From the NCBI RefSeq assembly GCF_002967715.1, contig NZ_PUIA01000069.1, positions 372,001 to 436,000 on the forward strand: 64,000 nucleotides of DNA, given 5' to 3'. Source of the DNA: Blastopirellula marina. Lineage in GTDB: Bacteria > Planctomycetota > Planctomycetia > Pirellulales > Pirellulaceae. This document shows, in pieces, positions 63,404 to 64,000 of the stretch. Made by a program: the position numbers and the translations under genes. The notes beneath the pieces were generated by a model that was not told where the DNA came from, searched no databases, and worked only from the letters and a program-made list of their open reading frames with translations. Position 1 is the stretch's first letter, and every line of letters starts with the position of its first letter.

Positions 63404-63474
63404 TGGGGAATAGTGTAACGGTAGCACGACAGATTCTGACTCTGTTAGTCTAGGTTCAAATCCTAGTTCCCCAG
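63404..63474 (+). tRNA. tRNA-Gln(CTG)
   Basis: A complete cloverleaf: acceptor TGGGGAA with TTCCCCA, anticodon stem ACAGA/TCTGT around loop TTCTGAC (anticodon CTG) and T-arm CTAGG/CCTAG with TTCAAAT. It reads glutamine codon CAG. The 3' CCA is not encoded. Confidence 0.96.
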
Positions 63475-63564
63475 CTTTGTTGGCTCGCACGATTTGCGAG
63501 CTAATTTTTCGCGCGGAAGTGAGTTCCGCCCTTGCTGATCCCTCTAAGCCCCCCGCGTGCTTCC

Positions 63565-64000
63565 ATGGAGCCTACCCCTCACAACGGCCCTCCAGAGGCC
63601 GCCAATTCGGCCCGGACTCAGCCCAATCCGGTCGCTTTTTTGCGGCTGTTTCTTTATTGCCTGGTCGCCGCTTTTTGCGGGGCATGGGTAATCAGCTATT
63701 GGACTACGTCCAGCGACAAGCCCACGCTTAACCCCCATGCCGAACCTCGGACGATTACCCCGCGGGGGGATTTGGCCGACGATGAGAAATCGACAATCGA
63801 GTTATTTGAGAATTCTGCCAATTCGGTCGTTTTCATCACGACCTCGCAGCAGGTTCGGATGTACGGCAGTGCGAAAATCTCCGAGATGGCCACAGGGCAG
63901 GGGAGTGGATTCGTCTGGGACGAACACGGGCATATTGTCACCAATTACCACGTCGTTCAGTCCATTGCCAACGGCTCAGGCACAGCTCACGTCACCTTCG
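63565..64000 (+). CDS. HtrA/DegP-like S1C serine protease (partial)
   Basis: The gene runs off the right edge; 145 codons are visible. The N-terminus has one membrane helix (about 30-55: FLRLFLYCLVAAFCGAWVISY) acting as anchor. The protease domain then begins: FENSANSVVFITTS, GQGSGFVWDEHGHIVTNYHVV, where the histidine belongs to the catalytic triad. The serine, aspartate and any PDZ domain lie beyond the window. It is likely periplasmic, used in protein quality control. Confidence 0.9.
   Translation, partial: MEPTPHNGPPEAANSARTQPNPVAFLRLFLYCLVAAFCGAWVISYWTTSSDKPTLNPHAEPRTITPRGDLADDEKSTIELFENSANSVVFITTSQQVRMYGSAKISEMATGQGSGFVWDEHGHIVTNYHVVQSIANGSGTAHVTF

Noticed and set aside
1-64000. CRISPR arrays, prophage, IS elements and defence islands
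   Set aside because: I saw no regularly spaced repeats, transposase, integrase, or known defence genes anywhere in the window.

Overview
The window looks like chromosomal DNA of a planctomycete, probably of the Pirellulales (Blastopirellula/Bremerella/Rhodopirellula type). This is inferred from protein families, not from rRNA, which is absent. The pointers are a DUF1559 pseudopilin-like protein, a PVC-type haem-binding dehydrogenase with HEAT repeats and a C-terminal CxxCH, DUF1080 and DUF2752 proteins, a TPR protein with two RNA polymerase alpha-CTD-like domains, a planctomycete-style DnaA, and many secreted proteins of unknown role. Both ends cut genes: a di-haem cytochrome on the left and an HtrA-like protease on the right.

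Layout. 1-2.7 kb: two tandem di-haem peroxidase-like (DHOR) cytochromes. 2.9-4.3 kb: msrB and a LysR regulator. 4.4-11.7 kb: PDZ protein, GNAT acetyltransferase, dnaA with a near-consensus promoter, a THUMP-like methyltransferase and two secreted unknowns. 11.8-17.4 kb, minus strand: xseA-xseB-ispA-dxs-nadK (exonuclease VII, isoprenoid synthesis, NADP supply). 17.6-26.6 kb: metzincin-like protein, acyltransferase, dapF, a giant AsmA-like protein and a GT39-like glycosyltransferase. 27-33.8 kb: MFS transporter, tilS, rny-ymdB and an LRR protein. 33.9-42.5 kb: zinc-ribbon membrane protein, PVC-type cytochrome, lipoproteins, DUF1559, DUF2752, an alpha/beta-hydrolase-fold protein and a LysM protein. 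43.1-47.5 kb: yajC-secDF. 47.8-52 kb: PQQ-propeller protein, tgt, the alpha-CTD/TPR protein and tRNA-Thr(CGT). 52.2-52.35 kb: a candidate minus-strand structured RNA. 52.8-59.2 kb: lipid kinase, kdsA, lipoprotein, purC and a GH10-like protein. 59.3-64 kb: small lipoprotein, DUF1080 protein, FHA-GAF-SpoIIE phosphatase, tRNA-Gln(CTG) and the protease.

Most of the window is housekeeping: replication start, RNA decay, tRNA modification, protein export, peptidoglycan, LPS and isoprenoid precursors. These genes are interleaved with envelope and secreted proteins. I see no phage, IS element, CRISPR array or defence island. Several convergent gene pairs share strong intrinsic terminators, and GTG or TTG starts are common.

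The most interesting signals are: (i) a candidate minus-strand structured RNA at 52210-52346, where two A-C mismatches on the plus strand become G-U pairs on the minus strand; (ii) a queuine tRNA-ribosyltransferase that has lost the zinc-binding cysteines; (iii) a TPR protein with tandem alpha-CTD-like domains and no alpha-NTD; and (iv) several proteins that keep an enzyme fold but appear to lack the catalytic residues (GH10-like, alpha/beta hydrolase-like, transglutaminase-like).
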